From the NCBI GenBank assembly GCA_027356675.1, contig DAHVXO010000225.1:1-7585 (forward strand): a DNA stretch of 7,585 nucleotides. Direction: 5' to 3'. Numbering within the stretch: the first letter of the stretch is position 1; every line of letters begins with the position of its first letter. This DNA comes from Symbiobacteriaceae bacterium (lineage in GTDB: Bacteria > Bacillota_E > Symbiobacteriia > Symbiobacteriales > Symbiobacteriaceae). Positions 1-6,549 of the stretch are shown in pieces. The notes under the pieces were generated by a model. The model saw nothing but the letters and a program-made list of their open reading frames with translations, did no database searches and was not told the DNA's origin. A program made the position numbers and the translations under genes.

Positions 1-1318
1 CGGTGCCAGCCGCAATGGCAACAATATAGGGTAACAGGTTGCCCACAACGTTGGGGATCAGCAGGACAAAGATGCCGCCGTGTGGCGCCCGGAGCGTGCT
101 GCCGAAGACCATCGAAAGCGCACTGGCCACCGACGATCCAACCATAATCGAAGGAATGACCCGGAAGGGATCAGCGGCCGCAAACGGAATCGCGCCCTCA
201 GTGATGAAGCTGATGCCCAGCACGGCGGCGGCCTTGCCGGCCTCGCGCTCTTCCGAGTTGTACTTCTTCGGGGCCATCAGAGTAGCCAGGGCGAGACCCA
301 GGGGCGGGGTCATGCCGGCGGCCATGACGGCAGCCTGTGGAGCATAGATACCGGAGCCCAGAAGGCCGACAGCAAACGTATAAGCCGCCTTGTTAACCGG
401 ACCGCCCATATCGAAGGCCATCATGGCGCCGAGGATCACGCCGAGTACCACGGCGGAACCCTGGCTGAGGGATTTCAGCCAGCTGCCGAGGCCCGTGTTG
501 ATCGCCGCCATGGGTGTGCCCACCACATAGAGCATCAGCAAGCCAACAACAGCGGTGGAAATGACAGGGAGAATCAGGATGGGCTTCAAGCCTTCCAGGG
601 TCCGAGGCAGCTTGATCGTCCGGGCAAGCCAGGCGGTGAAGTATCCAGCAAGAAAACCAGCGATAATGCCACCCAGGAAGCCGGCACCAACCTTACCGGC
701 CACGAAACCGCCAATCATGCCGGGGACGATGCCGGGACGGTCAGCGATGGAGTAGGCAATGAACCCTGCCATGATCGGTACCATAAACCCGAAGGCACCG
801 CCCCCGCCCAGGGTCATGAGATAGGCTGGCAGGGTTCCCTCGGTCTTGAACGCTTCGATACCAAAACTGAAGGAGATGGCGATCAGGATGCCGCCAGCGA
901 CTACGAAGGGGATCATGTATGATACACCGGTCATCAGGTGCTTGTACCATCCGGTGGCGGTGGCGGATCGTTCCGCCTTGATCTCCTTGACCTGTTCCAC
1001 CAGGTCGGACGACTTGGCATTCAGGGCCCGGTCGACCAAGGCGGCGCCGTTCTTGATCGCATCGCCCACCGAGGTCTCGATCACCGTCTTGCCGATGAAG
1101 CGGCTCTTATCGACCTTGGCGTCGGCCGCAATAATGACGGCGTGCGCGCCCTGGATCTCGGCATCGGTCAGTCTGTTCTCTGCGCCTACAGACCCTTGGG
1201 TTTCCACTTTGATCTGGACACCCTTGGCCACGGCAGCCTTCTGAAGCGACTCAGCAGCCATGTACGTATGCGCGATTCCAGTGGGGCAGGATGTAACGGC
1301 AACCAGTAGCTTCGACAC
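1..1318 (-). CDS. fruA: PTS fructose transporter subunit EIIBC (3' end outside window)
   Basis: This is the membrane permease of the fructose phosphotransferase system: EIIB accepts phosphate from EIIA and passes it to fructose as EIIC moves the sugar inward, giving fructose-1-phosphate. The visible 439 residues start at a GTG preceded by GGAGGTG (1325-1331), a well-spaced ribosome binding site. Residues 1-100 are a fructose-type EIIB domain with the phosphocysteine loop [13 protein letters not shown], giving Cys11 as the predicted phosphorylation site. A charged linker (about 101-122) leads into EIIC, with hydrophobic segments from about residue 128 onward. EIIC landmarks are [12 protein letters not shown] (193-204), [11 protein letters not shown] (303-313), [13 protein letters not shown] (372-384) and APHGGIF (411-417). 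The frame is open to position 1, so the C-terminus lies outside; family members of this layout are roughly 450-480 residues, so little is missing. It is the distal gene seen in the operon. There is no EIIA fused here, because EIIA is the separate upstream gene. The family call is secure; fructose specificity rests on sequence type and operon partners. Confidence 0.95.
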   Translation of the reverse strand, partial: MSKLLVAVTSCPTGIAHTYMAAESLQKAAVAKGVQIKVETQGSVGAENRLTDAEIQGAHAVIIAADAKVDKSRFIGKTVIETSVGDAIKNGAALVDRALNAKSSDLVEQVKEIKAERSATATGWYKHLMTGVSYMIPFVVAGGILIAISFSFGIEAFKTEGTLPAYLMTLGGGGAFGFMVPIMAGFIAYSIADRPGIVPGMIGGFVAGKVGAGFLGGIIAGFLAGYFTAWLARTIKLPRTLEGLKPILILPVISTAVVGLLMLYVVGTPMAAINTGLGSWLKSLSQGSAVVLGVILGAMMAFDMGGPVNKAAYTFAVGLLGSGIYAPQAAVMAAGMTPPLGLALATLMAPKKYNSEEREAGKAAAVLGISFITEGAIPFAAADPFRVIPSIMVGSSVASALSMVFGSTLRAPHGGIFVLLIPNVVGNLLPYIVAIAAGT

Positions 1319-1416
1319 GTAATACACCTCCGTATGATGTGATCCTATCCGCGCAATCGGACAGCGGGAACCGTCCCCCCGAATACCTCCCCTCGTACCC
1401 CCTTTTGCTGCCCTAC

Positions 1417-1860
1417 CTACTGCAACGCCTGCAGGACCTCGTCTGCCGTGCGAGCGGCAAGCAGGCGGTTTCGGACCTCGTCGTGCATCAGCAGCCGCGC
1501 CAGTTGAGCCAGAGCCTTCAGGTGCAAGTCGTGGGCTGCTTCGGGAGCCGCGATCAGGAAGACCAGATGCACGGGCTCGTCGTCCAGGGACGACCACGCC
1601 AGGCCGCGCTCCGAGCGGCCAAAGGCGACGCCGGCCCGGGCGACGCTGCTGCTCTTGCCGTGGGGAATCGCCACCCCGAAGCCAACTGCTGTGGTCCCAA
1701 GTGCCTCCCGTGCAAAGACGGCACTGAGATAGGCACTCAGGTCCACGACCGCCTTGTCCCGGACCAGGAGTGCCCCCAACTCGCTGCACGCCTGCTCCGC
1801 ATCCGTGGCCTCCAGGTTCAGGGTGATCAGTGAAGGTGTGATCAGATCCGCTATGCTCAT
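1417..1860 (-). CDS. PTS fructose-type EIIA component
   Basis: This 147-residue protein is a free-standing cytoplasmic EIIA of the fructose/mannitol (PTS_EIIA_2) type. It takes phosphate from HPr-P and hands it to the EIIB domain of the next gene. The active-site motif AIPHGK places the phosphohistidine at His67. A second His in [14 protein letters not shown] (His113) matches the conserved family position. The length is normal for a single EIIA domain. The ATG at 1860 overlaps the fruK TGA in an ATGA arrangement. Its ribosome binding site (GGAGGAG) lies inside the last fruK codons, which suggests translational coupling. A 98-base G-rich gap separates its TAG from the EIIBC start. Neither HPr nor EI is present in this window, so phosphate must come from general PTS proteins encoded elsewhere. 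Confidence 0.93.
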   Translation of the reverse strand: MSIADLITPSLITLNLEATDAEQACSELGALLVRDKAVVDLSAYLSAVFAREALGTTAVGFGVAIPHGKSSSVARAGVAFGRSERGLAWSSLDDEPVHLVFLIAAPEAAHDLHLKALAQLARLLMHDEVRNRLLAARTADEVLQALQ

Positions 1861-2825
1861 GATTTCTTCTCTCCTCCAGTGACGGCGTCAAACGGTGTGA
1901 TGGTGACGTTGGGTAACAGCGCGGCGATGTCCTGACTGGTGCATACCTGCGTGCCTTCCAGCCGCGCCGTGGCGGCACCCGCGGCGATGGCGATTCTCAG
2001 TTGTTCAGTGATGGGAAGCCCCCGGAAGATGCCCAGTGCGAGGCCTGCCACCATAGAGTCACCTGCACCGACCGGGCTACTCGCGCGGATGACGGGTGGG
2101 GTTGCCAACAGGCGATCACTCCGATTGACCAGAGCAGCACCGGCCGGTCCGCTGGAGATCACCACCGTTTCCGGGCCCCGGGCCACAAGTTCTGCCGCTG
2201 CCTGGATCAGGTCAGCGCGTGACTGCAAGGTACGTCCTACCAGTCGCTCTGCTTCTTCACGGTTCGGTTTGATCAGGAACGGACGCGCCTCCAGGGCAAG
2301 GAGCATCGGTTCGCCGTCGGCGTCCACCACGGTGGGTACGCCAGCGGCACCAGCTAGCCGAATGAGGTCTCGGTAGCAGGCAGGCGGCACGCCGGACGGT
2401 AGGCTCCCGCTAAGCACCAGGACGCTGGTGTCAGGAAGGGCTGCCTGCACCAGGTGGGTCAGGCGGTCCAGGTGCTCACTGCCAACGGTGAAGCCAGCGT
2501 CGTTAATCTCGGTCAGGCGGCCGTTCTCCGGCTCGATGATCTTGAGGTTGACCCGGTTTTCACCTGGAACCTCAACGAACTGGAACCGAATCCCACGCTC
2601 GGCGAGGGTACGGACAAGCAATTCCCCGTTTTCGGTCCCCAGAAAACCCAACACCTGCACGGGTGCCCCCAGGGAGCTGAGGACCCGGGCCACGTTGTTG
2701 CCTTTGCCACCGGGATCGAGGCGGGAACTGGTCAATCGGTTTGTGGCGCCCTGCTCAAAGCCGGGCACCTCGATCGTCCTGTCAATGGCGGGATTCAGGG
2801 ACACCACTGTGATGGTGCGTGTCAA
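1857..2825 (-). CDS. fruK: 1-phosphofructokinase
   Basis: FruK phosphorylates fructose-1-phosphate, the product of the fructose PTS, with ATP to give fructose-1,6-bisphosphate for glycolysis. The 322-residue protein is a pfkB-family (ribokinase superfamily) sugar kinase of normal length. The N-terminal [14 protein letters not shown], the glycine-rich [13 protein letters not shown] stretch (37-49), the KPN motif (186-188) and the nucleotide-site [11 protein letters not shown] (251-261) with catalytic base Asp256 are all intact. The start is TTG at 2825, chosen because [15 protein letters not shown] begins just where the family N-terminus should and an AGGGGGG stretch lies upstream. The gene follows fruR by 25 bases and overlaps EIIA by 4. 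Tagatose-6-phosphate kinase (LacC) is a close relative, but the fructose EIIBC and DeoR-type neighbours favour 1-phosphofructokinase. Confidence 0.95.
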   Translation of the reverse strand: MTRTITVVSLNPAIDRTIEVPGFEQGATNRLTSSRLDPGGKGNNVARVLSSLGAPVQVLGFLGTENGELLVRTLAERGIRFQFVEVPGENRVNLKIIEPENGRLTEINDAGFTVGSEHLDRLTHLVQAALPDTSVLVLSGSLPSGVPPACYRDLIRLAGAAGVPTVVDADGEPMLLALEARPFLIKPNREEAERLVGRTLQSRADLIQAAAELVARGPETVVISSGPAGAALVNRSDRLLATPPVIRASSPVGAGDSMVAGLALGIFRGLPITEQLRIAIAAGAATARLEGTQVCTSQDIAALLPNVTITPFDAVTGGEKKS

Positions 2826-2850
2826 GAGTAGGCGCCCCCCTGTGATTTAG

Positions 2851-3612
2851 TCAGGCGAAGATGACGGACACGCCCAGGGCGGTCAGTTCCCGTGCCGCTT
2901 CCTGGTCGAAGCGCTTGTCCGTAATCAGATAATGGATGTTTGTCACGGGTGCAACGGTGGCGAAGGCTACCGTACCCAGCTTGCTGTAATCCGCCAGGAC
3001 CACGACTCGCTGCGCAGCGGCAATCATGCGCCGCTTCACCGCAGCCTCCACCTGCGTGGGCGTCGTCAGACCACGGACCAGATCGAGTCCGTTGATGCCC
3101 AGGAAAACCCAGTCGGCGTTGACCTCGTCGAGAGTGCGCTCCGTCACCGGACCCACCATCGCCAGGGTATTCCCTTTGATGGCTCCACCGGTCACGATGA
3201 CCTCGATGTCGGGCTGGTTGCCGAACTCGGCAGCAATGGTAAGGGTGTTGGTCACAACGGTAAGGTTGCGGCGCCCCTGGAGAAACTGGACCATTTGCAG
3301 CGTGGTGGTACCGGCATCAAGGATGATGGAGTCACCGTCCTTGACCAGTTCCGCTGCGGCCCGGGCGATTGCGACCTTCTCCGCCAGGTTCAGGCCGGAT
3401 TTCTCGACAAAGGTCGGCTCATTCCGGGTACCTTCAGCCAGGAGTGCCCCGCCATGGGTGCGCTCCAACATACCTGACGATTCCATTTCACGGAGATCGC
3501 GCCGGATGGTGGACTCGGATGCCCCGAATTCGGCGCTCAAGTCGGCAACCTTGACGGCTGCGCCGCTTCGGATCAACTCCAGGATCTTCCGCTGCCGCTG
3601 TTCCCGAAACAT
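2851..3612 (-). CDS. fruR: DeoR-family transcriptional regulator of the fructose operon
   Basis: This is a 253-residue DeoR-family sugar-phosphate-responsive regulator, inferred to repress the fru operon until fructose-1-phosphate (or a related ester) binds. Residues about 6-58 form the winged helix-turn-helix, with ADLSAEFGASESTIRRDL followed by the family hallmark RTHGGAL. The C-terminal DeoRC sensor has the phosphosugar-binding DAGTTT motif (99-104), then VVTNTL, VTGGAIKG (140-147) and FLGINGLD. The ATG at 3612 was chosen over an in-frame GTG at 3633 because the family begins MFREQRQRKI, and GGGAG (3622-3626) sits 9 bases upstream of the ATG. The GTG would add MHRECET, which has no family counterpart. 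It is the first gene of the operon and so is probably autoregulated. Members of this group can be activators or repressors; repression is the usual case but is not shown by the sequence. Confidence 0.93.
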   Translation of the reverse strand: MFREQRQRKILELIRSGAAVKVADLSAEFGASESTIRRDLREMESSGMLERTHGGALLAEGTRNEPTFVEKSGLNLAEKVAIARAAAELVKDGDSIILDAGTTTLQMVQFLQGRRNLTVVTNTLTIAAEFGNQPDIEVIVTGGAIKGNTLAMVGPVTERTLDEVNADWVFLGINGLDLVRGLTTPTQVEAAVKRRMIAAAQRVVVLADYSKLGTVAFATVAPVTNIHYLITDKRFDQEAARELTALGVSVIFA

Positions 3613-3643
3613 TGTCTCACACTCCCGGTGCACATATGTGATC

Positions 3644-3652
3644 GATTGTGCT
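3644..3652. promoter_or_regulatory. Candidate FruR operator half-site, downstream arm
   Basis: The plus-strand sequence GATTGTGCT is the exact reverse complement of AGCACAATC at 3702-3710. This arm lies downstream of the predicted transcription start, within the fruR leader, where bound protein would block elongation or loop to the upstream arm. The similarity extends to 11 bases with one mismatch (CGATTGTGCT here, TGATTGTGCT on the other arm's complement). Binding by FruR is inferred from position and symmetry; DeoR-family regulators commonly use paired sites near their own promoters. Confidence 0.5.
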
Positions 3653-3662
3653 CATGTATGGC

Positions 3663-3676
3663 TGTTATCGCTAACT
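3663..3676 (-). promoter_or_regulatory. Degenerate cre-like site overlapping the fru -10 box
   Basis: The minus-strand sequence AGTTAGCGATAACA is a quasi-palindrome centred on CG. It agrees with most but not all positions of the Gram-positive catabolite-responsive element (TGWAARCGYTWNCW). Its place across the -10 box and start site would suit CcpA-type catabolite repression of a fructose operon. At least three positions deviate from the consensus and the organism may not use CcpA in this way, so the call is tentative. Confidence 0.3.
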
Positions 3677-3702
3677 GTACGGGCATTTTCATGCGGTGTC
3701 AA
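3674..3702 (-). promoter_or_regulatory. Candidate sigma-A promoter of the fruR-fruK-EIIA-EIIBC operon
   Basis: On the minus strand a perfect -35 box TTGACA (3702-3697) is followed, after exactly 17 bases, by TACAGT (3679-3674), which matches four of six -10 consensus bases. Transcription would begin near 3667, leaving a leader of about 55 bases before the fruR ATG. No other gene lies between this site and fruR. The position and spacing make it the best promoter in the window; the start site is inferred. Confidence 0.7.
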
Positions 3703-3710
3703 GCACAATC
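3702..3710. promoter_or_regulatory. Candidate FruR operator half-site, upstream arm
   Basis: AGCACAATC abuts and overlaps by one base the -35 box of the fru promoter. Read on the minus strand the surroundings are TTGAATGC, TTGATTGTGC, TTGACA, so short TTGA-led units repeat into the -35 region. It forms a 9-base perfect inverted pair with 3644-3652, and the arm centres are 58 bases apart. A regulator bound here would touch RNA polymerase directly. Assignment to FruR is an inference. Confidence 0.5.
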
Positions 3711-3782
3711 AAGCATTCAACTGGTGGAGGTCTTCCCGCGGCAGCTCTTTTAGTTGTCGCACAAGGGTTTTATCCTGATCTA

Positions 3783-3817
3783 AAAGCGGCGGCTGCACTT
3801 GTTGCAGCCGCCGCTTT
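3783..3817 (-). terminator. Intrinsic terminator of the Gmad2 lipoprotein gene
   Basis: A 15-base-pair perfect stem (AAAGCGGCGGCTGCA paired with TGCAGCCGCCGCTTT) encloses a 5-base loop. It begins 10 bases past the lipoprotein TGA at 3828. On the minus strand the 3' arm ends in CTTTTAG, a short U-run, and more T-rich sequence follows. Because it lies upstream of the fru promoter region and points the same way, it insulates the fru operon from readthrough. Confidence 0.88.
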
Positions 3818-3827
3818 CCACACTTCA

Positions 3828-5033
3828 TCAGGACTGAACCGGCAAGACGAGGTCCACGCTGTCTGATCCGTCCTTGGGCGAGACGAGGATGAACCAGGCC
3901 TCGGCTCCCGCAGGCACCCCACCCGGGACCTTAATATTCCGAGTGAAACTGCCGTAACCCGGGGCCCCTTCTGCCGCCTGGACCGTCTCCCGGGTCAGGA
4001 TGCGGTTCCCCGCCCGGATCTCCACCTGGAAGACCGCTTCGAACGCCCGGGCCCCGCCCGTTATGGCCACGGTGTCGGGATCCGTCTGGCGGACCGGTGC
4101 CACTCGGAAATTCGTGCTCCACGTCTCGCCGGCCGGAATGTTAGTCCCCACCGGCATCCGCACCAGGACCTTGCCACCCCCCGGCTCCACGGTGGAGACC
4201 GTCAATTCCAGGTTTGCCAGACCGGTCCCGGCCGCTTGGATGTTGGCCACGTACCGCCCCGCCTTGACCTGCGAATCAGCCTGTCCAATCAACGAACTCC
4301 CGGCTCGCAGGTCGAAATGCAGGTCTGGAACGGGGGCCACCCCGATGATCTGCAAGCGCCCGGGTTCCGGCCACTGTACGCCAGCCGTCGCCTGATCGGC
4401 GGTGTCGCCCTTGGGCGGGACAGGTACCCCGACGGTGCCGGGACCCTGGACATTGACGCGCACCTGGCCGCTGACTGCGGGAAGCTTGAAGTACGCGACC
4501 GGATTGGTCAACGCCATGGTCACGATGGTCCCCGGCGGCGGCGGGACCACACGCGCATCGACTACCCAGGCGTCGCCTTCGCGCCGCACCCGGTCAACGA
4601 CGATCTTATACCCACCAGTCCGCTGCATGCCGCCGGAGATGGCCAGGTACGTACCATCTGGCTGAGCAACCACGTTGGAGGCCGGGGCATCGGGCATGCG
4701 CTGCGACTCCACCCAGGTGGTAAGAGCGGCCGGTGCCTCCTTTGGAGTGATCGCCACAGCTGTGACTGTCTGGGGCGGTTCTGCGGCCGGTTGGTCTGCC
4801 GGAACCACCGGGGTTGACGGCGTGGCCGTGACCGGTGCCGGGGTTGTGGTGCCGGTCTGCGGAGCCGTGGCCGACGGGGCAGGTGAGCCAGGCTCAGGCA
4901 CCTCAGTCACGGGGGCCGGTGCGGCACCAGGGCTAGTCGGCACCGAGGCCTCCTGGGATCCGGGGGTGCAGGCTGTCAGGCTCACAGCAACGGCCGCTGC
5001 GATCAGCGCGGCCGCGAGGCGGCGCGTACGCAT
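3828..5033 (-). CDS. Lipoprotein with PrcB-C-like and Gmad2 (spore-germination Ig-like) domains
   Basis: This predicted 401-residue lipoprotein should be anchored outside the cytoplasmic membrane. Its signal peptide has an MRTRR n-region, a hydrophobic core (LAAALIAAAVAVSL) and a lipobox LTAC ending in Cys22. Residues about 23-100 are a Pro/Thr/Ala/Val-rich, probably extended linker. Residues about 128-187 (AISGGMQRTGGYKIVVDRV, then a VPPPPG segment and YFKLP) resemble the PrcB C-terminal domain. Residues about 215-310 are beta-rich and unassigned. Residues about 322-400 fit Gmad2: FEAVFQVEIRAGNRIL, GAPGYGSF and SPKDGSDSVDLVLPV. Gmad2 is named from spore-germination proteins but also occurs in general envelope lipoproteins, so a germination role is not established. 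The ATG at 5033 was chosen for the cleanest signal peptide; ATGs at 5045 (hard against GAGGAG) and 5069 are in-frame alternatives, and the GAGGAG is 12 bases from 5033. It appears to be a single-gene unit with its own terminator. Confidence 0.85.
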   Translation of the reverse strand: MRTRRLAAALIAAAVAVSLTACTPGSQEASVPTSPGAAPAPVTEVPEPGSPAPSATAPQTGTTTPAPVTATPSTPVVPADQPAAEPPQTVTAVAITPKEAPAALTTWVESQRMPDAPASNVVAQPDGTYLAISGGMQRTGGYKIVVDRVRREGDAWVVDARVVPPPPGTIVTMALTNPVAYFKLPAVSGQVRVNVQGPGTVGVPVPPKGDTADQATAGVQWPEPGRLQIIGVAPVPDLHFDLRAGSSLIGQADSQVKAGRYVANIQAAGTGLANLELTVSTVEPGGGKVLVRMPVGTNIPAGETWSTNFRVAPVRQTDPDTVAITGGARAFEAVFQVEIRAGNRILTRETVQAAEGAPGYGSFTRNIKVPGGVPAGAEAWFILVSPKDGSDSVDLVLPVQS

Positions 5034-5379
5034 GTGAATGTTCATCTCCTCGTTTGGGCGTCTCTTCATTTTGACGACAAGGGCTCCCGCTCCGTTCCCG
5101 GTTTGCAGGTGCTGTTATCAGTAAATTTTTGGGTTTAGAGCCCCGAGACCCGGCGATTCCGCGCTACCCCAACGGTGCGGTGATGAACGCACCATGGGGG
5201 GGATTGCCCGGACTAGCGATCCTCTGTCGGGGCACCTGCGGTGATGCGGTATTTCCGCCACGAACCGGGGATGGACAGGTACCAGATGCCATATTGGGTC
5301 CCCTCGATGGTGGGTCGATCTTCCGGCGCGGTTGCGATGAAGCTGCTGCGAAGCCTGTACGATCCCACCCGCGGACCAC

Positions 5380-5434
5380 ACGATGTCACTATGATGTCTT
5401 TACGATCTCGCCACGATACCGCCACCATGTCTCT
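5380..5434. repeat. Five contiguous degenerate 11-base tandem repeats
   Basis: Five successive 11-mers share the pattern A(C/T)(G/C)AT-N-(T/C)C: ACGATGTCACT (5380), ATGATGTCTTT (5391), ACGATCTCGCC (5402), ACGATACCGCC (5413) and ACCATGTCTCT (5424). Related units lie outside the block: ACGATCCCACC (5359), ACGATCCTCAG (5456), GCGATGTTCCA (5467), GCGATCCTCTG (5217) and a TCGAT pair at 5304 and 5315. Several of these are about 21-22 bases from a neighbour. The period is close to one helical turn and is not a multiple of three, so it points to protein-binding DNA rather than a coding repeat. Possible roles are an operator array or the multiple transposase-binding sites of an insertion-sequence end. 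Confidence 0.6.
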
Positions 5435-5616
5435 ATGAGCCGCCGCCCTGGCACCACGATCCTCAGGCGATGTTCCAGTGGTCCTGACCCAAATCCATCG
5501 TGCTCCCCGCTGGAATTTCTGCCCAAAATACTCCATTTTCTTGAAATCTCCGAGAGGAATTGGCAAAGTTAGGTAGAATCAATCAAGTAAAGACGGTTGC
5601 TGCAGAGCCGTCGAAC

Positions 5617-5623
5617 AGGAGGT
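5617..5623 (+). promoter_or_regulatory. Ribosome binding site that fixes the start of the 189-residue gene
   Basis: AGGAGGT lies just before the ATG at 5627, with AGGAGG ending 4 bases upstream of it. The reading frame is open further upstream to a possible start at 5597, but that start has no comparable site, so the shorter protein is preferred. Confidence 0.8.
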
Positions 5624-5626
5624 CCT

Positions 5627-6196
5627 ATGGGTAATTCGAAAGATCCCCCTGCCCCGGAATCGGAAGGCGGCCCCCTCAAGGGTAAGCTTCCGGACTATGA
5701 CGAGGTCGAGGTTCAGCCTCGCAACTGGCTCCGCTCCGGGGGCTGGGTAGAATCCCCCGCCCAGATGCTGATGACCGCCCTCGCGACCCGCCGCTTCGGA
5801 AGGCTCAGTTTGGAGGCCGGACTCGGTACCGAGCGTCCCACAAAGGCTTTGGTGTTCCCGGATGAATCGAATCGGTTCCTCTGCTTCATACCCGTTGCGG
5901 ACCACCCCCAGGCCCTGGACGTCCACGATAACCAGGGACGCTTTGCCATCAACCTGATCAAGGTCCTGACGCTGCTCAAGCGTGTGGTGCCCAAGGGTAG
6001 GAAGGAATTCTACTCCCTGAGCTACTCCACTTCCCGGATTCAGGTCGGCGATCTCGAGGGCATGGCCCTGGTGATGCCGCTCAAGAAGGAAAAGGGTGGC
6101 GTAGTCAAGACCAAGGAACAGAAGGCCAAGGCCAAAGCTCGCAAGTCTCGGAAGACCGGTGGGGATTCCACCACACCCCCCGCCGCCGCCAACTAA
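5627..6196 (+). CDS. Hypothetical 189-residue protein with lysine-rich C-terminal tail
   Basis: I do not recognise this family. The start is supported by AGGAGGT directly upstream. The layout is: residues 1-30 polar, Pro- and acid-rich (APESEGG, LPDYDEVEV); a central folded-looking region of about 34-152 with mixed helix and strand character (SPAQMLMTALATRRFGRL, then TKALVFPDESNRFLCFIPV and FAINLIKVLTLLKRVV); residues about 152-176 strongly basic (KKEKGG, KEQKAKAKARKSRK); and a final TTPPAAAN. There is no signal peptide or membrane segment, so it is predicted to be cytoplasmic. The basic tail resembles those that contact nucleic acid or ribosomes, but that is only analogy. There is a single Cys (Cys86). 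It is probably transcribed alone, with a hairpin terminator 8 bases after its stop. The codon choice and GC content resemble those of its neighbours, so it is likely a genuine native gene. Confidence 0.8.
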   Translation: MGNSKDPPAPESEGGPLKGKLPDYDEVEVQPRNWLRSGGWVESPAQMLMTALATRRFGRLSLEAGLGTERPTKALVFPDESNRFLCFIPVADHPQALDVHDNQGRFAINLIKVLTLLKRVVPKGRKEFYSLSYSTSRIQVGDLEGMALVMPLKKEKGGVVKTKEQKAKAKARKSRKTGGDSTTPPAAAN

Positions 6197-6204
6197 CCAC
6201 CAAC

Positions 6205-6245
6205 AAGCGGGGTGCCCCGGCATCTGATGCCTGAGCACCCCGCTT
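6205..6245 (+). terminator. Hairpin terminator between converging genes
   Basis: An 11-base-pair outer stem (AAGCGGGGTGC at 6205-6215 with GCACCCCGCTT at 6235-6245) carries an inner GGCAT/ATGCC stem (6219-6223 and 6227-6231). On the plus strand it is followed by TTTGTGC, shortly after the TAA of the 189-residue gene. On the minus strand it follows the small ORF ending at 6257, so it may serve both directions, though the U-runs are weak. Confidence 0.72.
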
Positions 6246-6256
6246 TGTGCATGGCT

Positions 6257-6490
6257 TTACGGCCCGTCGTGCGGATCATCAGGACCGGCATTGGGCAATT
6301 CGTCGATGCCTTCCCCACCGCTCTGCCCCGGCACCACCTCAACCTGCGAAACCAAATCGTCCGTGCGGTCAGGCAGCGTTGCACCCGCCCGCCGCCCTAC
6401 CCCGGCAGCCAGACCCGGCGCATCCATCCCGGTGTAAAGTGCGATCTCCGCTGGACTGAGCGGCGGCGCCATCTTCCTACGTCCAGGCAT
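6257..6490 (-). CDS. Putative small hydrophilic protein, 77 residues
   Basis: This small ORF has no recognised domain. Support comes from its ribosome binding site: GGAGG (6500-6504) sits 9 bases before the ATG, with an additional AGGAGA directly upstream. It begins 59 bases after the VKOR gene on the same strand and ends just before the shared hairpin, so it fits as the second gene of a two-gene unit. The N-terminus is basic (MPGRRKM), followed by PPLSPAEIALYTGMDAPGLA. The C-terminal half is acidic and Gly/Pro-rich (GGEGIDELPNAGPDDPHDGP), looks disordered and contains no Cys. Overlapping ORFs on the plus strand lack comparable starts. It may be spurious; conservation next to VKOR in relatives would decide. 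Confidence 0.5.
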   Translation of the reverse strand: MPGRRKMAPPLSPAEIALYTGMDAPGLAAGVGRRAGATLPDRTDDLVSQVEVVPGQSGGEGIDELPNAGPDDPHDGP

Positions 6491-6549
6491 TCTCCTGCAC
6501 CTCCGCGCCTAGTGTGAGACGCGTCAGCAACCCATATGCACAAACGAAC

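Larger units (their letters stand above)
5070..5626. other. Intergenic region of about 560 bases without a confident gene
   Basis: This stretch separates the divergent lipoprotein and 189-residue genes. Overlapping short ORFs occur in several frames on both strands, but none has a recognisable domain. The most plausible is on the minus strand at 5213-5536, which has an ATG and a nearby GGAG but no recognisable family. An 11-base reiterated motif, out of phase with codons, runs through the middle. The right end (about 5510-5600) is more AT-rich and presumably holds the promoter of the downstream gene; a TAGAAT at 5574-5579 resembles a -10 box, but no matching -35 box was found. A decayed mobile-element end is one possible origin. 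Confidence 0.6.

Noticed and set aside
80..1309. Plus-strand ORFs opposite the EIIBC gene (80-922, 846-1244, 938-1309)
   Set aside because: They are antisense to a clear EIIBC reading frame with conserved motifs and have no recognisable domains; GC-rich codon bias opens these frames.
1319..1416. Possible terminator or attenuator between EIIA and EIIBC
   Set aside because: Only 4-5 base-pair stems can be drawn and no U-run follows, so there is no support for an intrinsic terminator.
1339..3778. Plus-strand ORFs opposite EIIA, fruK and fruR, and internal minus-strand frames
   Set aside because: They are shadows of well-supported genes and show no family features of their own.
3931..5037. ORFs overlapping the lipoprotein gene in other frames, including a Gly/Val/Ala-rich plus-strand ORF at 4675-5037
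   Set aside because: They arise from the repetitive Pro/Thr/Ala-rich codons read in another frame or strand; the minus-strand frame has the signal peptide, lipobox and domains.
5213..5566. Minus-strand ORF of up to 117 residues (ATG at 5536 with a nearby GGAG)
   Set aside because: No recognisable domain. Part of its sequence, including the recurring PEDR/TEDR bits, is translation of the out-of-phase 11-base repeat, and competing frames on both strands are equally open. Kept only as a possible decayed fragment.
5129..5572. Plus-strand ORF of 147 residues in the intergenic region
   Set aside because: Composition looks non-coding, there is no convincing ribosome binding site, and it runs through the 11-base array.
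6212..6517. Plus-strand ORF of 101 residues (and a 70-residue ORF at 6247) opposite the small minus-strand gene
   Set aside because: It starts inside the terminator hairpin, is rich in Arg/Pro/His as expected for an antisense frame, and has no ribosome binding site.
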